Under the pieces are notes generated by a model. That model was not told the DNA's origin, searched no databases, and was given only the letters and a program-made list of their open reading frames with translations. Of a stretch of DNA of 64,000 nt, positions 24,318 through 35,430 are shown one piece after another (within the stretch, counting starts at the first letter, position 1; the number at the start of each line of letters is the position of its first letter). The position numbers and the translations under genes are program-made. This DNA comes from Lycium barbarum (taxonomy: Eukaryota > Streptophyta > Magnoliopsida > Solanales > Solanaceae): NCBI RefSeq assembly GCF_019175385.1, contig NC_083339.1, positions 78,326,307-78,390,306 of the forward strand. The letters are read 5' to 3'.

Positions 24318-24351
24318 GTTTATAGGTGTGGTGCACAACACACCGATAAAC
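24318..24351 (-). promoter_or_regulatory. Leader stem-loop of element G with palindromic loop
   Basis: Arms GTTTAT-A-GGTGTG and CACACC-G-ATAAAC enclose the 8-nt loop GTGCACAA. The loop contains the self-complementary hexamer GTGCAC. Equivalent stems occur in F, I (twice) and M. Confidence 0.75.
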
Positions 24352-24395
24352 AAGACTCTACTAGACACAGTCTGTAGACATTTCGAGGACGGACC

Positions 24396-24407
24396 GCTCT
24401 AATACCA
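24396..24407 (-). promoter_or_regulatory. Primer-binding site of element G
   Basis: On the element strand it reads TGGTATTAGAGC, one base from the initiator-Met tRNA match TGGTATCAGAGC, four bases after the 5' LTR. Confidence 0.9.
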
Positions 24408-24411
24408 CTTC

Positions 24412-27400
24412 TGTCACGACCCAACCCCGTAGGTCGTGACTAGTGCCCGTGCTGGACACCCAAACGTACCCAATAACCCAAATCAGCATACAAGCAGAAT
24501 ATTTAAATATAAAAATCAATTGGCGCTGCTAGATATCGCAGATGAACAGATATGGCACGTGGAAGCCGATAAGGCCATCACAGATCGTAACAATCCAAAA
24601 CATATGCAGAACCCACATGTATGTCTACAGACCTCTACAGAACATAACAGAATCATAAGACGGGACAGGGCCCCGTCGTACCCCTGAATAATATACATAT
24701 ATACAATAGCAGAATTCTGTACCAAAATATAGGCTCTGGATAAAAGAGCGCTCCAAAATAGCAGAATAAGATCCTAAGCGGGCGGATCAGCAAACCTGTC
24801 GTCTGTACCTGCGTGGCATGAAAACGCAGCCCCCGAAGAAAGGGGTTCAGTACGGAATGTGTACCGAGTATGTAAAGCATGGAATACAGAAAATAAAACC
24901 ATAACTGGGGCAATAGTACAGAAATAAATATATAATCCAAAATTTCCAAGGCGCTATTTCCAGATCACAAATCGTGTATACAGATTTCGGATGTCAGATA
25001 ATGCGGGCCCGAAATATCGGGTCATATAAGCTGGAGTCACGTGTCATAAGAAGTACAGACCCAGAATGTTAAAATGTTTATTTTTCAGACACGGATTTTG
25101 TATACCGGCATCATAGGTCAGAGGAGATATAGCAAGTGATTAGCTTACCAACATATCAGAGTCATGCATAGGGCACAAGAACGTGGTCGCCACTCCTGCC
25201 TTTGGCGTCACCACATATCATATCTCAGAAGATTTCATATCTCCGAACATCTCCGTCACATAACACATCATATCATAACCACGGTAACCCCGGGGACATA
25301 TCACACGCCGGGGAACTGGACACATCATACTTCGTATCATATACACGGTAACCGGGGACGGACATATACCACAGTACCCCGGAACCGGACACATCATACT
25401 TCGGAATTCATGTATGGAACCCGGCCCCTGACAAGGGACTCGGCGACCCATCCGCACGATACATACCGGCCCGAGATCCGGTGAAAGGGATCATAGCACA
25501 TGCACGAGCAGAATAGTGAGTAACTAAATGCACATAAATCGAGACTCGATAGAATGATCGAACGTGCCATCAGAATGTTCATAGCAGGTTATTTACACAG
25601 AATGCTTATATCAGAACATTTATGTCAAAATACTTGTGTCGAAATACTCATATCAGAATACTTATGTCAAATTACTCGTATCAGAGTTAGTATGTGAAAG
25701 TTACGGACATTTCAAAGCAAATCCATACGATAGATCAATTCGAAGGAATCGAACGGTAGTTATAATGTACGTATACCTTTTGGATAGCACGATAGATTGT
25801 GTCGAAACAAAACCTCTGGAATTATTTTTGCATATCAAAATATATTATAACACTCATCCTAATAATCAGACGTACTATCAGAACATTCGTAACAAATTAC
25901 TCAAACAAAATACTCGTATCCGCATACTTATGTCAGAATGCTTATATCGAAGTACTTATATCAAAAAGGGCACATCGCATGTCAAATCGTAATGATGTAC
26001 TCAGGCAGGATCATGGTAAGCGTATGTCGGATATCATAATGAGTTACGGGAAAATAATCCTTCTTGGGTCGTTTTCATATTCCAAAATAGTTTACATGGC
26101 TCAAGAGAATCATTAAAACAATTTTCCTCTAGTAGTTAGAAAGATAGTTGAAACGTTTCATTTTATATTGTTCGAAAATAAGGCAACCGTACAACAAGAG
26201 GCAACGCGGGAATAGTGGGAAACTGACTGCAACACAAAATTTCATACTTTTACAGAGAGTCAATAAAGTATTTAGAATAAGTATCATTAGTAGTCAAGAT
26301 GTTTCCTTTTAAAATCGCTTGAAGTCAAGTTACAAATTGCAATAAGGGTGGAATCGGAAATAGTGGGCCCACCTCGGGCCAACCGAGGTGGCCAAGACAA
26401 ATTATGTGTAAGAAACTTTATGGAGTCGCTTATGAGGGTTTTAAGGTAATCAGATTTTGTTTACACAAGTTCTAGGTATTTCGAAAATTTTCTAGCCAAT
26501 TGCAACATAATTAGTTCAATTCCACTGAATGGAAAAAAGGGCAAATTTAGTCGCGGATTCCGAAGAGTAGAGTAGTCCCCGAGGTCCAAATTCAAACCTA
26601 ATACATCTAGGACATGCCAAGAGAAGGAAAGGTGGAGCTTTACATACCTTTCTTGCCTTTTTAAGCTCGCCAAACCTCAAACCTCGTTTCGTCCGAAACC
26701 TACAAATGGTCACATTTACCAAATGTTACTATAAGGCTTTTGGCATCCAATCTTGAATTAGTACTTGTCTACCGAAATTTCGGCAGCACCTCCCCTATAA
26801 ATACGACACCCCGAGAATTCAACTCGGCCAAAATAATTCAACAACAACCCAACAACAACACCAGCAACAACAACAACCACAATAAATTACAATATGTCAC
26901 AATTAAACTTCTTTCCAACATAATGCAATAGCTTTCATTCCGACTTCACATTATCAATACCAACATGATCATATTCATTACTAATCAAGATCATTACAAT
27001 ATAATTCGGAAACATTTCATATCATTTCCACAATATATTCACAAGATATACAAAATATACAACTTTCCACCAAAGCCATAATTCATTCAAAACTTCTAAT
27101 CTTAACATACTTATTCACAACATGTTTCCATCTTCTAATTTTCATCAACAACCATCCCAACTTGCACCTTAACAACTTCATTTCCATAATATCATAAAAT
27201 TATACTAAGATGACCTATCCTTCTACATTCCATTTCTATACCAACTTAAACCATTTAACCATCATTTGCATTATAATGATCACAACAACACAACTAACAT
27301 ATTAAACAAAATTAATTCATTTCCATTTCAACTTCCACATACCACACGGCCATACCCTATATTTCCAACTTCAACCAATTTCATTCAACTTTCATTTCCA

Positions 27401-28149
27401 ATACAAATTCCACCATAACCACAACTAGATTACAACATGAAATTCAACTCACATTGTCTATACATTAACACACACACACGACCACATATTCATATGCATA
27501 CCCACTTTTCAAACTTCCATATTTCTATGATTTCTACTCATTTCCACATATTACAACATAAACAAACCTTCATAACATAAAAAGGGAGATGAAATCTTAC
27601 CTTTCTTCACAACTTCTCCCCTTAACTAAGGTTGGGATTTTATTCCAAAGAGTGATTCTCTCCTTCCAACAATCATACCATGTTGAAGAGGGCCTTCAAA
27701 TTAGTGGAAATACATGAAGAAATAATTTTTTTAGACAAGATTTATGATCTTCCTTTTTCTCCTTCTTTGGCCGAAATTGGGGTGGTCTTTTTGTTCTTCA
27801 AGTTTCTTGAATTTTCTATGGGATGAAGACTTAGTCATCTTTTATAAATTGGTCAAATGAATAAATTTTAAATGGGCTTGGGCCATTCATCTTATGGCCG
27901 GCCACCCTATGCTCTTGGGCTTCTCCTTCTAATTTTGTTTTGAGCCCAATTGCTTATGAGCCACATTTTATAATTCACGAAACTAATTTCCGAAATTTTA
28001 ATTTTGCCCTTAGCCTCCCTCGATATTTCCGCGTCAATATTTTTCATACACAAGACATATATATTGAATAAAAATCAAATATAGCCTTATTGCTTACAAA
28101 TCAAATTTATTTCGAATTTTCCGAGTATGCAAACATACGGGATATAACA
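24412..28149 (-). repeat. 5' LTR of element G
   Basis: Same length as the 3' LTR and nearly identical. TATA box TTTTATA is at 27840-27846. It ends CGGGATATAACA and is followed by the CTACC duplication (28150-28154), where the F LTR resumes. Confidence 0.95.
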
Positions 28150-28154
28150 CTACC

Positions 28155-28980
28155 GACCTTACGTCACTCCGATAAAGTGGTAGCTTTTATTTGGGCTCTC
28201 ATGTGTGCTACTTATATTATATATGTATATGATATATATAGATATGTATATATGGGGGATGGGGAAAAGTGAGGCTTATATACGCATAACCACCTGATCA
28301 GTTGGTATAGTATGATCGCGTCCCGAACGCAGGATATATGGTTAAATGGATTGGGCCGTTCGTTCCGTGAAAACAAATGTAATGAAGATATGATATATAG
28401 ATTGGGCTGCACGTTCCACAACACTATTATGTTATATATGTATGAAAAATGTTTATTTTTTAAAAGAAAGCCAAGTATACATGATGTTTGTTTTCCATAT
28501 CTCATGTTATGTTCTATATCCCGTGTTATGTTGTTATTCATGGCTTACATATGTAGTACATTATTTTTACTGACGACCTTTCTTGTGAGCGCTGCGTTCA
28601 TGCCCGCAGGAAAACAGGGAGACGGACCAGACCCTTAGGAGCTTCACCAGCGGAGTCTCAGGAGCTCTCCATTGCTTCGGAGCCGCAGTTTATTGGTACT
28701 ACTCTTCTGTGTAAATACTTGGGCATGGCGGAGTCCTACCCCGTCCCGTCCTTATAATTTCCAGTACTCTATATAGAGGCTCGTAGACATGTGTTTATGG
28801 GCATAGCTATTGATGATTATATAGAGAGGTGCCATTATCTTGTGTTATATGCTAATACGGAGTATGACGCCCATGAGCTAGCTTTGTGGCCCACCTAGAA
28901 TGATTATGAGACGTATGTTCAGAGGTGGTTAGTAGTTTAGCACCGGGTGCCCGTCATGACCCTTAGGTTGGGTCGTGACA
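28155..28980 (+). repeat. 5' LTR of element F, right part
   Basis: It resumes with the conserved loop CGACCTTACGTCA and second arm CTCCGAT (28167-28173) and ends GGGTCGTGACA at 28980. Confidence 0.9.
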
Positions 28981-28984
28981 AAAG

Positions 28985-28996
28985 TGGTATCAAAGC
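28985..28996 (+). promoter_or_regulatory. Primer-binding site of element F
   Basis: TGGTATCAAAGC, four bases after the LTR, one change from the initiator-Met tRNA complement. Confidence 0.9.
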
Positions 28997-29041
28997 AGCT
29001 CGTCCTATGGTATGTCTATGAGCCATGTCCAGTAGAGTCTT

Positions 29042-29075
29042 GTTTATGGGTGTGAAGCACGCCACACTTATAAAC
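29042..29075 (+). promoter_or_regulatory. Leader stem-loop of element F
   Basis: GTTTATGGGTGTG pairs with CACACTTATAAAC (13 positions, two of them G-T) around the loop AAGCACGC. Confidence 0.75.
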
Positions 29076-29188
29076 AGGATATTGTGGGGGAATTTAGGAA
29101 TAATTGACCTTCTTTCTCATCTTAGATCATGCAATAGAGCTATGTAACTAAGATTCCTTTATTTTAATCGTGTGTTATGATTTCAGCG

Positions 29189-29870
29189 ATGCCTATGAAG
29201 AGAAAAGCAACAGCGGCCCAGAAAGGCAAGACAATGGTCGGAAGGAAGACTGAGCGGGAGCTGCTGGCAGACATAGAGGAGGGTGAGTCTCACAATGAGG
29301 TTCCATCTTGAACCTCTCATACTCCACCCGACTCAGAGGAGCATCAAGGGGCCTCAGCTCCGGCTCCGATATCCCCAGTTCCTCTACCCGATGCCACAGG
29401 CCAAGAGATGAGATAGGCTACCCTTTTTTTGACCTAGTTAGTAGCCGTTCAGGATCAGTGGCAGGGTGTAGGCCATGGTGATAGGAGTCAATGGAAGAGA
29501 GTCAGGTTTTCAGGGTTTGACAGCGAGTTCAGAGGTGGCCCAAGGCAACAATTCTCTAAACGCTCAGCTCATTCGGTAACTAGTGCACCTCTACAGTTTC
29601 CTGGACCCAAGTTTGATAAACCCACTTATTCTGGGCTATCTCAGAGATCTAGAGTTTCCAGTTCCCAGATTAGGATTGGTTCCAGTCAGATAAGACCACC
29701 TATACCACGATGTACTCAGTGTGGTAAGTTGTATTGGGGATCGTGTCCATACGGTTAAATGTTTGTTTTGCCTGTGCTCTTCCAGGACATATCAGGCGTG
29801 ACTGTCCATTAATACGTGCTAGAGATCGAGGAAGAGCGTCCAAATCGAGCGGTCCTTAGCATCATGCCTA
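29189..29870 (+). pseudogene. gag: gag of element F (decayed, capsid core missing)
   Basis: It starts MPMKRKATAAQKGKTMVGRK, matching the G and M gag starts. Stops appear in the N-terminal region (after NEVPS, after GQEMR and after TLFLT). After QWQGVGHGDRSQWKR the sequence jumps to the post-capsid linker (FSGFDSEFRGG), so the capsid domain of about 180 residues is gone. The first cysteine pair (CTQCGKLYWGSC) is in one frame, while the zinc knuckle (CFACALPGHIRRDC, 29764-29805) is in another, showing a frameshift. No functional capsid could be made. Confidence 0.85.
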
Positions 29871-30020
29871 TACATTAGCTAGGCGAGAGGATCCTGAGTC
29901 TTACCTCGATATTGTTACAGGTATATTGCCAGTACTTTCTCATGATGTGTATGCATTGATTGATCCGAGTTCCATGTTGCTATATGTTACTCCTTGTATT
30001 GCTGGTCAGATTGGGTAAAA
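29871..30020 (+). pseudogene. Retropepsin remnant of element F
   Basis: A short frame reads RREDPESYLDIVTGI, then HDVYALIDPSSMLLYVTPC, ending at a stop after GQIG. It corresponds to the protease start of the sister elements; DPGS has become DPSS. The rest of protease is unrecognisable. Confidence 0.75.
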
Positions 30021-31769
30021 CTGAGTCGATTAACCTTTCAAAGTGTTTCATTAATGAGACGTCAGTATGATTAGATGGGAGTTATAACTTCTTCTTGAAG
30101 CAAGAAATGGAAGGATAAGTATATGTTTAATTATGACCCCTGAGTATAAATATGTTAATGATTTATGAGTACAAAGGGGTAAAAGAGGTAAGGAAACGAT
30201 GTACGTTACTAAAAGAGCTAGATATTGACAAAGGCCTTTTTATCATATAATATATTGGCAAGGATGTTGTACGGAGGTACGAGTATAAGGATATATGGAT
30301 ATAACACAAAGTTAGGACTAATGTACATAAAGATTCTTTTTCAGAAATTCTCTTGTCATAAGATTATTGAGTTAGTAATATAAGGTTGAATAGCTAATGA
30401 AGGATGTGAATGATGCTTTGAAGGAATTGGTTATGTGATGGTATGTGAATGAGTTGGAAGTCTCAAGTTGATATAAGATGCACCCTTCATTAAGGAGTTG
30501 AATTTATAGTGTAAAAGAGGCTTGTCTAAAGATCGAGTGTTTATGTAGCAAAGAAAAGGAGGAACATTAACAGTCAGGGCAGATTTTTAGAATAAAATTG
30601 AAGCTAGATACCATCGCGGTGATGAAATGGGAAAGCGAATAATAGGAGAAAGGTGATCTTGGAAGAACAATAAAGAAACTATAAAGATCCTTTTGATGAA
30701 AGCTTAGGCCCATCCAGGATCAATACGTCTACGAGAATATGTGACTCATTATAAATATGTGTAACTGACTAGATAAATCCTTACGATAAATAGTAACAAC
30801 TAAGATTTGCTGCGGATTCGCTGTGTGCATGTGCTCAAGAGTATGCTTTTTTAGAAGTTGGAAAGATAGAAACAAAAAGGAATCGGGAACTACCTCAAAA
30901 AGGATAAGGTTAGGAGGTAAGATTCCAAGGGAAGTATTACCCGAAGTTCCAAGACAAAGATGCTATGAAAGGTCCAGTAATGAAGAAACAAAGAAGGATT
31001 GGTTATGACAACATGGGAGCGAAAGCTTATAGATTATACGAGAATCTTAAGTACAGAAGATCCAGGAGGTAAAGGAAATTAAAGTTATGTTGCAAGTAAG
31101 GTCGAACCAGATAGATCTACATGAGGAATTAAAGACGGGTAGTGGAAATGGAGAAGGATAACGACAAGTAACTTCGCGTAAAATGGCTTGGTTGTTCTAA
31201 GAAGAATAAGGATAAATCTAGCACCAAGATGGATACGTTCATTCTGGGATGTAACAGAACGGTATAGAATTATGTATCCCAAAGATGATACAAGTATATG
31301 AGAAGCTTGTCAAGATTATTATAGAGCTTCAACTGGTGAAGTGTAACGTAGTCGAGGATACCAATGGAAAATAAAATGATACGAGTTGAAAAACTTGAAT
31401 AAAGATATAGTATTCTAGATATGGCATATCTCTAAAAATCGAAGTTTGAGAGGTTAGTCAGGAAAGAGTATCTCAGTAAGATGAATCCCTAAGATATCAA
31501 GGTCGAACGTATATAAAATATAGCAAAGGTAGATGATCTATTCAGAGGCAATAAAGATGTATCATAACCTTGGTGAACCGAAAAAGAAAAGGACTTATTA
31601 CAGAGTTCATAGTTCGCTAATAAATAAACAAAAATCCTGAAAGACCGAGGAAAACATATGGAAATGTCATTGAGAAATGAAGGAATGATCGGTGTGGATA
31701 CTATAACCATAAGAAAGTTGGGATAACCAGTAAGTGTGTTCTAGTCACCAAGTTCCAGATTCAATGATT
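30021..31769 (+). other. 1.75 kb of element F internal region without recognised coding
   Basis: It lies between the protease remnant and a chromodomain remnant, where reverse transcriptase, RNase H and integrase would be expected, but none of their motifs ([18 protein letters not shown]) can be found by eye in any frame. The longest open frame is about 60 codons. The sequence is purine-rich. It may be very decayed pol or unrelated filler typical of non-autonomous elements. Confidence 0.6.
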
Positions 31770-31880
31770 GAGAACTAGAGATGTAACCTCAGTCAAAGGA
31801 TTATGAAGAAGTGTGAATATAGAGAAAATGACTTGAGAATTTGAGGAAGAAATGAGATTTCGATATCAGCATTTGTTTTG
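31770..31880 (+). pseudogene. Chromodomain remnant of element F
   Basis: One frame reads LRTRDVTSVKGL, then IEKMT (stop) EFEEEMRFRYQHLF, matching the end of chromovirus pol (LRNKEVSSVKVLW, EEMTWEVE, YPHLF in element P). At least three stops interrupt it. Confidence 0.7.
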
Positions 31881-32060
31881 AAAAAAGGGGGCCTGAACTG
31901 AAACATCACAGTCTTCAAGTACGTATTGTTCCATTACTTGTTATTGCTGGACGTGTGAGGCCATTTTTGTTATTGATTGTTGTGACCCTATACGACATTG
32001 TATGGTTGGGTTTTTTGTGTGATAGATTGGTAGTACTGTAGTTAGGATTCCTAAGAGTTT

Positions 32061-32080
32061 AACATTCGAGGATGAATGTT
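32061..32080 (+). other. Conserved inverted repeat next to the polypurine tract (element F)
   Basis: AACATTCG AGGA TGAATGTT: one arm base differs from the other five copies. Confidence 0.85.
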
Positions 32081-32082
32081 TC

Positions 32083-32096
32083 TAAAGGGGGAGGAA
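32083..32096 (+). promoter_or_regulatory. Polypurine tract of element F
   Basis: TAAAGGGGGAGGAA directly precedes the 3' LTR start TGTTACACCTCG at 32097. Confidence 0.88.
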
Positions 32097-33685
32097 TGTT
32101 ACACCTCGAACATTTTCGCGTTGTTTGTGTTGTGAGTAAACTAACGTAAGCTCGGAGAGGTCTTGGAACCCTTATAAGGTTAAGGAATACTCTTAATGAG
32201 TGTTAAGCAAGTGTCTAAAGGTTCTGGGATCAAGCAAATCGAAGAAAATTAGTTTGTCGAAAATTTGGAAAAATTTGGCAGAGATTTTGGGTCAATTTTA
32301 GAAAAGGATATCGTTTAGTATATGAAGAGTTTTGAAGTAAAGTAAAAGCCTAAAATGAATTTCATGAAGTCTAGTTTCTAACACAATAAACCGCTCATTG
32401 ATATGACTTCAAAGTAGAGAGTTATAGATGATACAAGTCAGGCCGGTAGAGCAGAAACGCACAACTACAGTGCGCGACGCACCAGCTATAGCGCGCGAAA
32501 TGATAGGTCAGTTCCACCAAACCTGGCAAGTATAAAAGGACCCTTTTGGTCTTTTTTTTTGGCCAATATTCCAACACTAGACCCTTCCACAACATACATG
32601 AATATTCCTACAAGTCTATATGAAAATTTTACTCATTTTTATTTCATTTTAACATAACCCCAAGTCGTAGAAAGCCCTAGAAACCTCTCCAAACATATTC
32701 CAACATATTTCCAAGCCTAAACCAAGGATCAAAGTGAAGATTAAACTAGTTAAGGTTTCCAAGTGAGGTCTACACTTGTCACCTCTTCTTGAAGATGTTT
32801 GGGTGAGTATTTTTAAGGTGGAGTAACCATGGAATTAAAGTGTTCTTGAATTTTGAGGTAAGCTTGCATCTTAGTTTCATGTTTATGAGTTTGCTTGGTA
32901 GTTATGTTAAGAGTTGAGGAGAAGAAATTGAAGGAAAAGTTCAAATATGCATTTGATGATATTTTGAGTTGTGAATTAACTTGAGTTATAATTATTAGCA
33001 TGTTTTAAGCATAATCTTGTTATGAGGGATAATAATGATGTTAAGGAATTGTCGTATACGAGTGTATGAGGGGTTGTATGGGGTTGTTGTTATGGATTGA
33101 TTATGAAAAGAAGTTTTGGGATTGAATTGGGTATAGTTTGAATGTAATTGTTTGATTATGGAATTGTTGATGTTTTATTGTGCTTTAGGAGTTGTTTTGA
33201 TGATTGGGGGAGGTAGAAGATATAAGGGAAATGCTGTCTGATTTCCTTTAGATTACAAATTAATCTAATTTGGCCGTGTAAGCGCTTAAATGACTTACCC
33301 TTAGTGCGAGTCATCTTAAATGTAGATTTACAAGCTCGGAAGGATAAACATCGAGTAGTTAAAGAGACCCAAAAGGTACATTAAGGCTGAACCCCTTTCT
33401 TTCTAAAGGCATGATTCTTTCCTACAAACCTATACGTGTTTTCCATAACATTCTTATTTCCAAAAGCCAGAAGTTCATGATTCTTAGAGTTTCTTATGAT
33501 GTTAAAGATAAGTATGTTCCATAGTGATAATGATGATGATGATGATTCCTTTTTGGAGATTCCAAAGCTTATGGTTTTGATGCTATTATGATATTATTGA
33601 GCTTATTCCATGATTTTCTTAATTTCATTAATTATTGTTGATCTTACCTTATGATAATTTTTCCTTCACGCTGAGATATAGCGAT
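32097..33685 (+). repeat. 3' LTR of element F, truncated by element M
   Basis: It aligns with the 5' LTR from 16425 up to GAGATATAGCRATG and is then cut by the M terminus. TATA box at 32531-32537; CpG-rich AGCTAC...GCGCG block at 32455-32500. Confidence 0.9.
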
Positions 33686-33796
33686 GGTCACGACCTGACT
33701 CGTGGCCCATGACGGGTACTCGGAGCTGACCACCGAGCACCACTCACTGTGCTAATCATCATACCCAACCTGAACATACACAATCTCCAAGGCAAC

Positions 33797-33831
<35 letters not shown>

Positions 33832-35430
33832 CATAAGCCCTCATGGTTGCAAAAATGATATACAAAGTATAATGAAGACATCACATGACATTTACAACCC
33901 ACATATAGGTATCTACGAGCCTCTAACTGGAGTACTGGAATCAAAAGGACGGGACAGGACACGAGAATATACTAAGAAATACAGACTCCGGAGTAGTGGA
34001 GTGCTCCTGCAACCTGCTGAAAAAGCTCCTAAGCATCTGCACCGTCTCCTTGTCTACCCGTGGGCATGAACACAACGTCCATAAAAGAAAAGGACTCAGT
34101 ATGAAGAATGTACTGAGTATGTAAGGCATATACGATAGCATAATAAAGAAACATAGAAAGCATAAGAAGAAAAGATAATTGTAGCTGCTTGCCTCTTGAG
34201 GAGGAGTCATGCATGCTTACTTTTACCTTTCAAACATATCACATATACATATATAATCTGTCTAATCAGTAACATCATTAGCCCGCGTCCGGCGTAATCA
34301 TCTCATGCAACCCACTAGTGGTGTCATGTCCGGCCAAATAGGCATAGTGTTATCATATGCCGCCCGCCTTAGCGGTGTCATGCCCGGCCATCTAGGCGCG
34401 GTGTCATCATACATATATACTTATCATGAAGCATGCATAAGAGCTCAAGTAAACACTGTAACTCTATCGGAGTGAGGTAAGGTCGGTAACCTCCGATTAC
34501 ATTATGGAACATCATGATCGCCATGTCTCACCTTGAAGGAACTAGCACTATAAGGTGAGGTTATACACAATAAATAGCATCAAGGAATCACGTAAAGACC
34601 ATTAACATCATATCATTATCAAGGAACATATCTCATCTCCATCTCGTAGGAGACTTTTAATACTCTTTAGCTTTCATCTTTTGGAAGGTAAGAAGGTCAT
34701 GGGAATTACCGGAAAAGAGTTACAATATATATAAGAATCATGCCTTTGAAGGAAGAGCTGGCCTTACATACCTTTACGTCTCCTCAACTTTGTCGTCTAA
34801 TTTCTTCCCTTTCAAGTTCGCGATTCTACCTTCAAGAGAATTTGTACTAAGATTAGCAACCAGAAACATGCTTAAGCTTAAGCTAAAACAACTAAGAGCT
34901 AATGAAGATTTGGTGACATTTTCTTTGTTTCGACAACTTCTTCCATGAAATAAGATAACCCTCAAACATCAATAAGAGCACTCATGATAACATAATCAAT
35001 AGATTCTTTAAGTTAAACATTGTTTAACTCTTAAATCCACCTCCAATATCATCAATAACCACAGCTATATTACAACATCATATTCGTTCTCATAAAATAC
35101 TCCTTTAATATCATTCGTATCATTAACCACAAGTTTTACTCATAACATGTCAAGAACTATTATTCAAGTTAAGTCATTAATCAAGAGTATCACTATTTCC
35201 ATATTTGTACTCCATATTCTCTTCCCTTCCATAATCGAAGTCTTTTAACCTCTCAATATTCTTAATAACATGAATTGAAAATAAAACCTACCTTTGATGA
35301 TGTAGGAATGGACTTTGAATGGAATTACTTCACTTGGAGAAAACCCTACTTCAACACCAAAGAGATTCTTGGTTTCCACAAACCCTAGAGAGTATCCTTG
35401 CACTTGATTCTACAAATTATTTATGTTTAC
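33686..35430 (-). repeat. 3' LTR of element M, left part
   Basis: The terminus reads GGTCACGACC instead of TGTCACGAC. It contains the GTCC/GGAC stem-loop (about 34068-34090), a mini-hairpin train (34279-34412), the ATCGGAG/CTCCGAT stem (34466-34497) and the CTCACCTT stem (about 34525-34562). It ends at TTTAC (35426-35430), the probable target duplication of element I. Confidence 0.82.

Larger units (their letters stand above)
18019..28149 (-). mobile_element. Element G: complete gag-only LTR retrotransposon (10,131 bp)
   Basis: Two LTRs of equal length (3738 bp; 18019-21756 and 24412-28149) flank a 2655-bp internal region. The perfect target duplication CTACC is at 18014-18018 and 28150-28154. 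A polypurine tract lies at 21757-21770 and a primer-binding site for initiator Met tRNA at 24396-24407. The internal region carries gag with one in-frame stop, a protease remnant and a 5S rRNA-derived segment, with no reverse transcriptase, RNase H or integrase. This fits the published TR-GAG type of non-autonomous element. The LTRs differ by roughly 1-2% by eye, so this is among the youngest insertions in the window. Confidence 0.95.
16425..33685 (+). mobile_element. Element F: non-autonomous Ty3/Gypsy element, 3' LTR truncated by M
   Basis: The 5' LTR runs 16425-28980 with element G nested inside (F-derived length 2420 bp). The primer-binding site is at 28985-28996, the internal region 28981-32096, the polypurine tract just before 32097, and the 3' LTR 32097 to about 33685, where element M interrupts it; the rest should lie beyond the window. 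The internal region is only 3.1 kb: a decayed gag, a protease remnant, about 1.7 kb with no recognised coding and a chromodomain-like remnant. No reverse transcriptase or integrase core is recognisable, so F was probably mobilised in trans. Confidence 0.85.

Noticed and set aside
28312..28638. A 108-codon frame at the end of the F 5' LTR
   Set aside because: It crosses LTR hairpin and U5 sequence that is non-coding in all sister LTRs.
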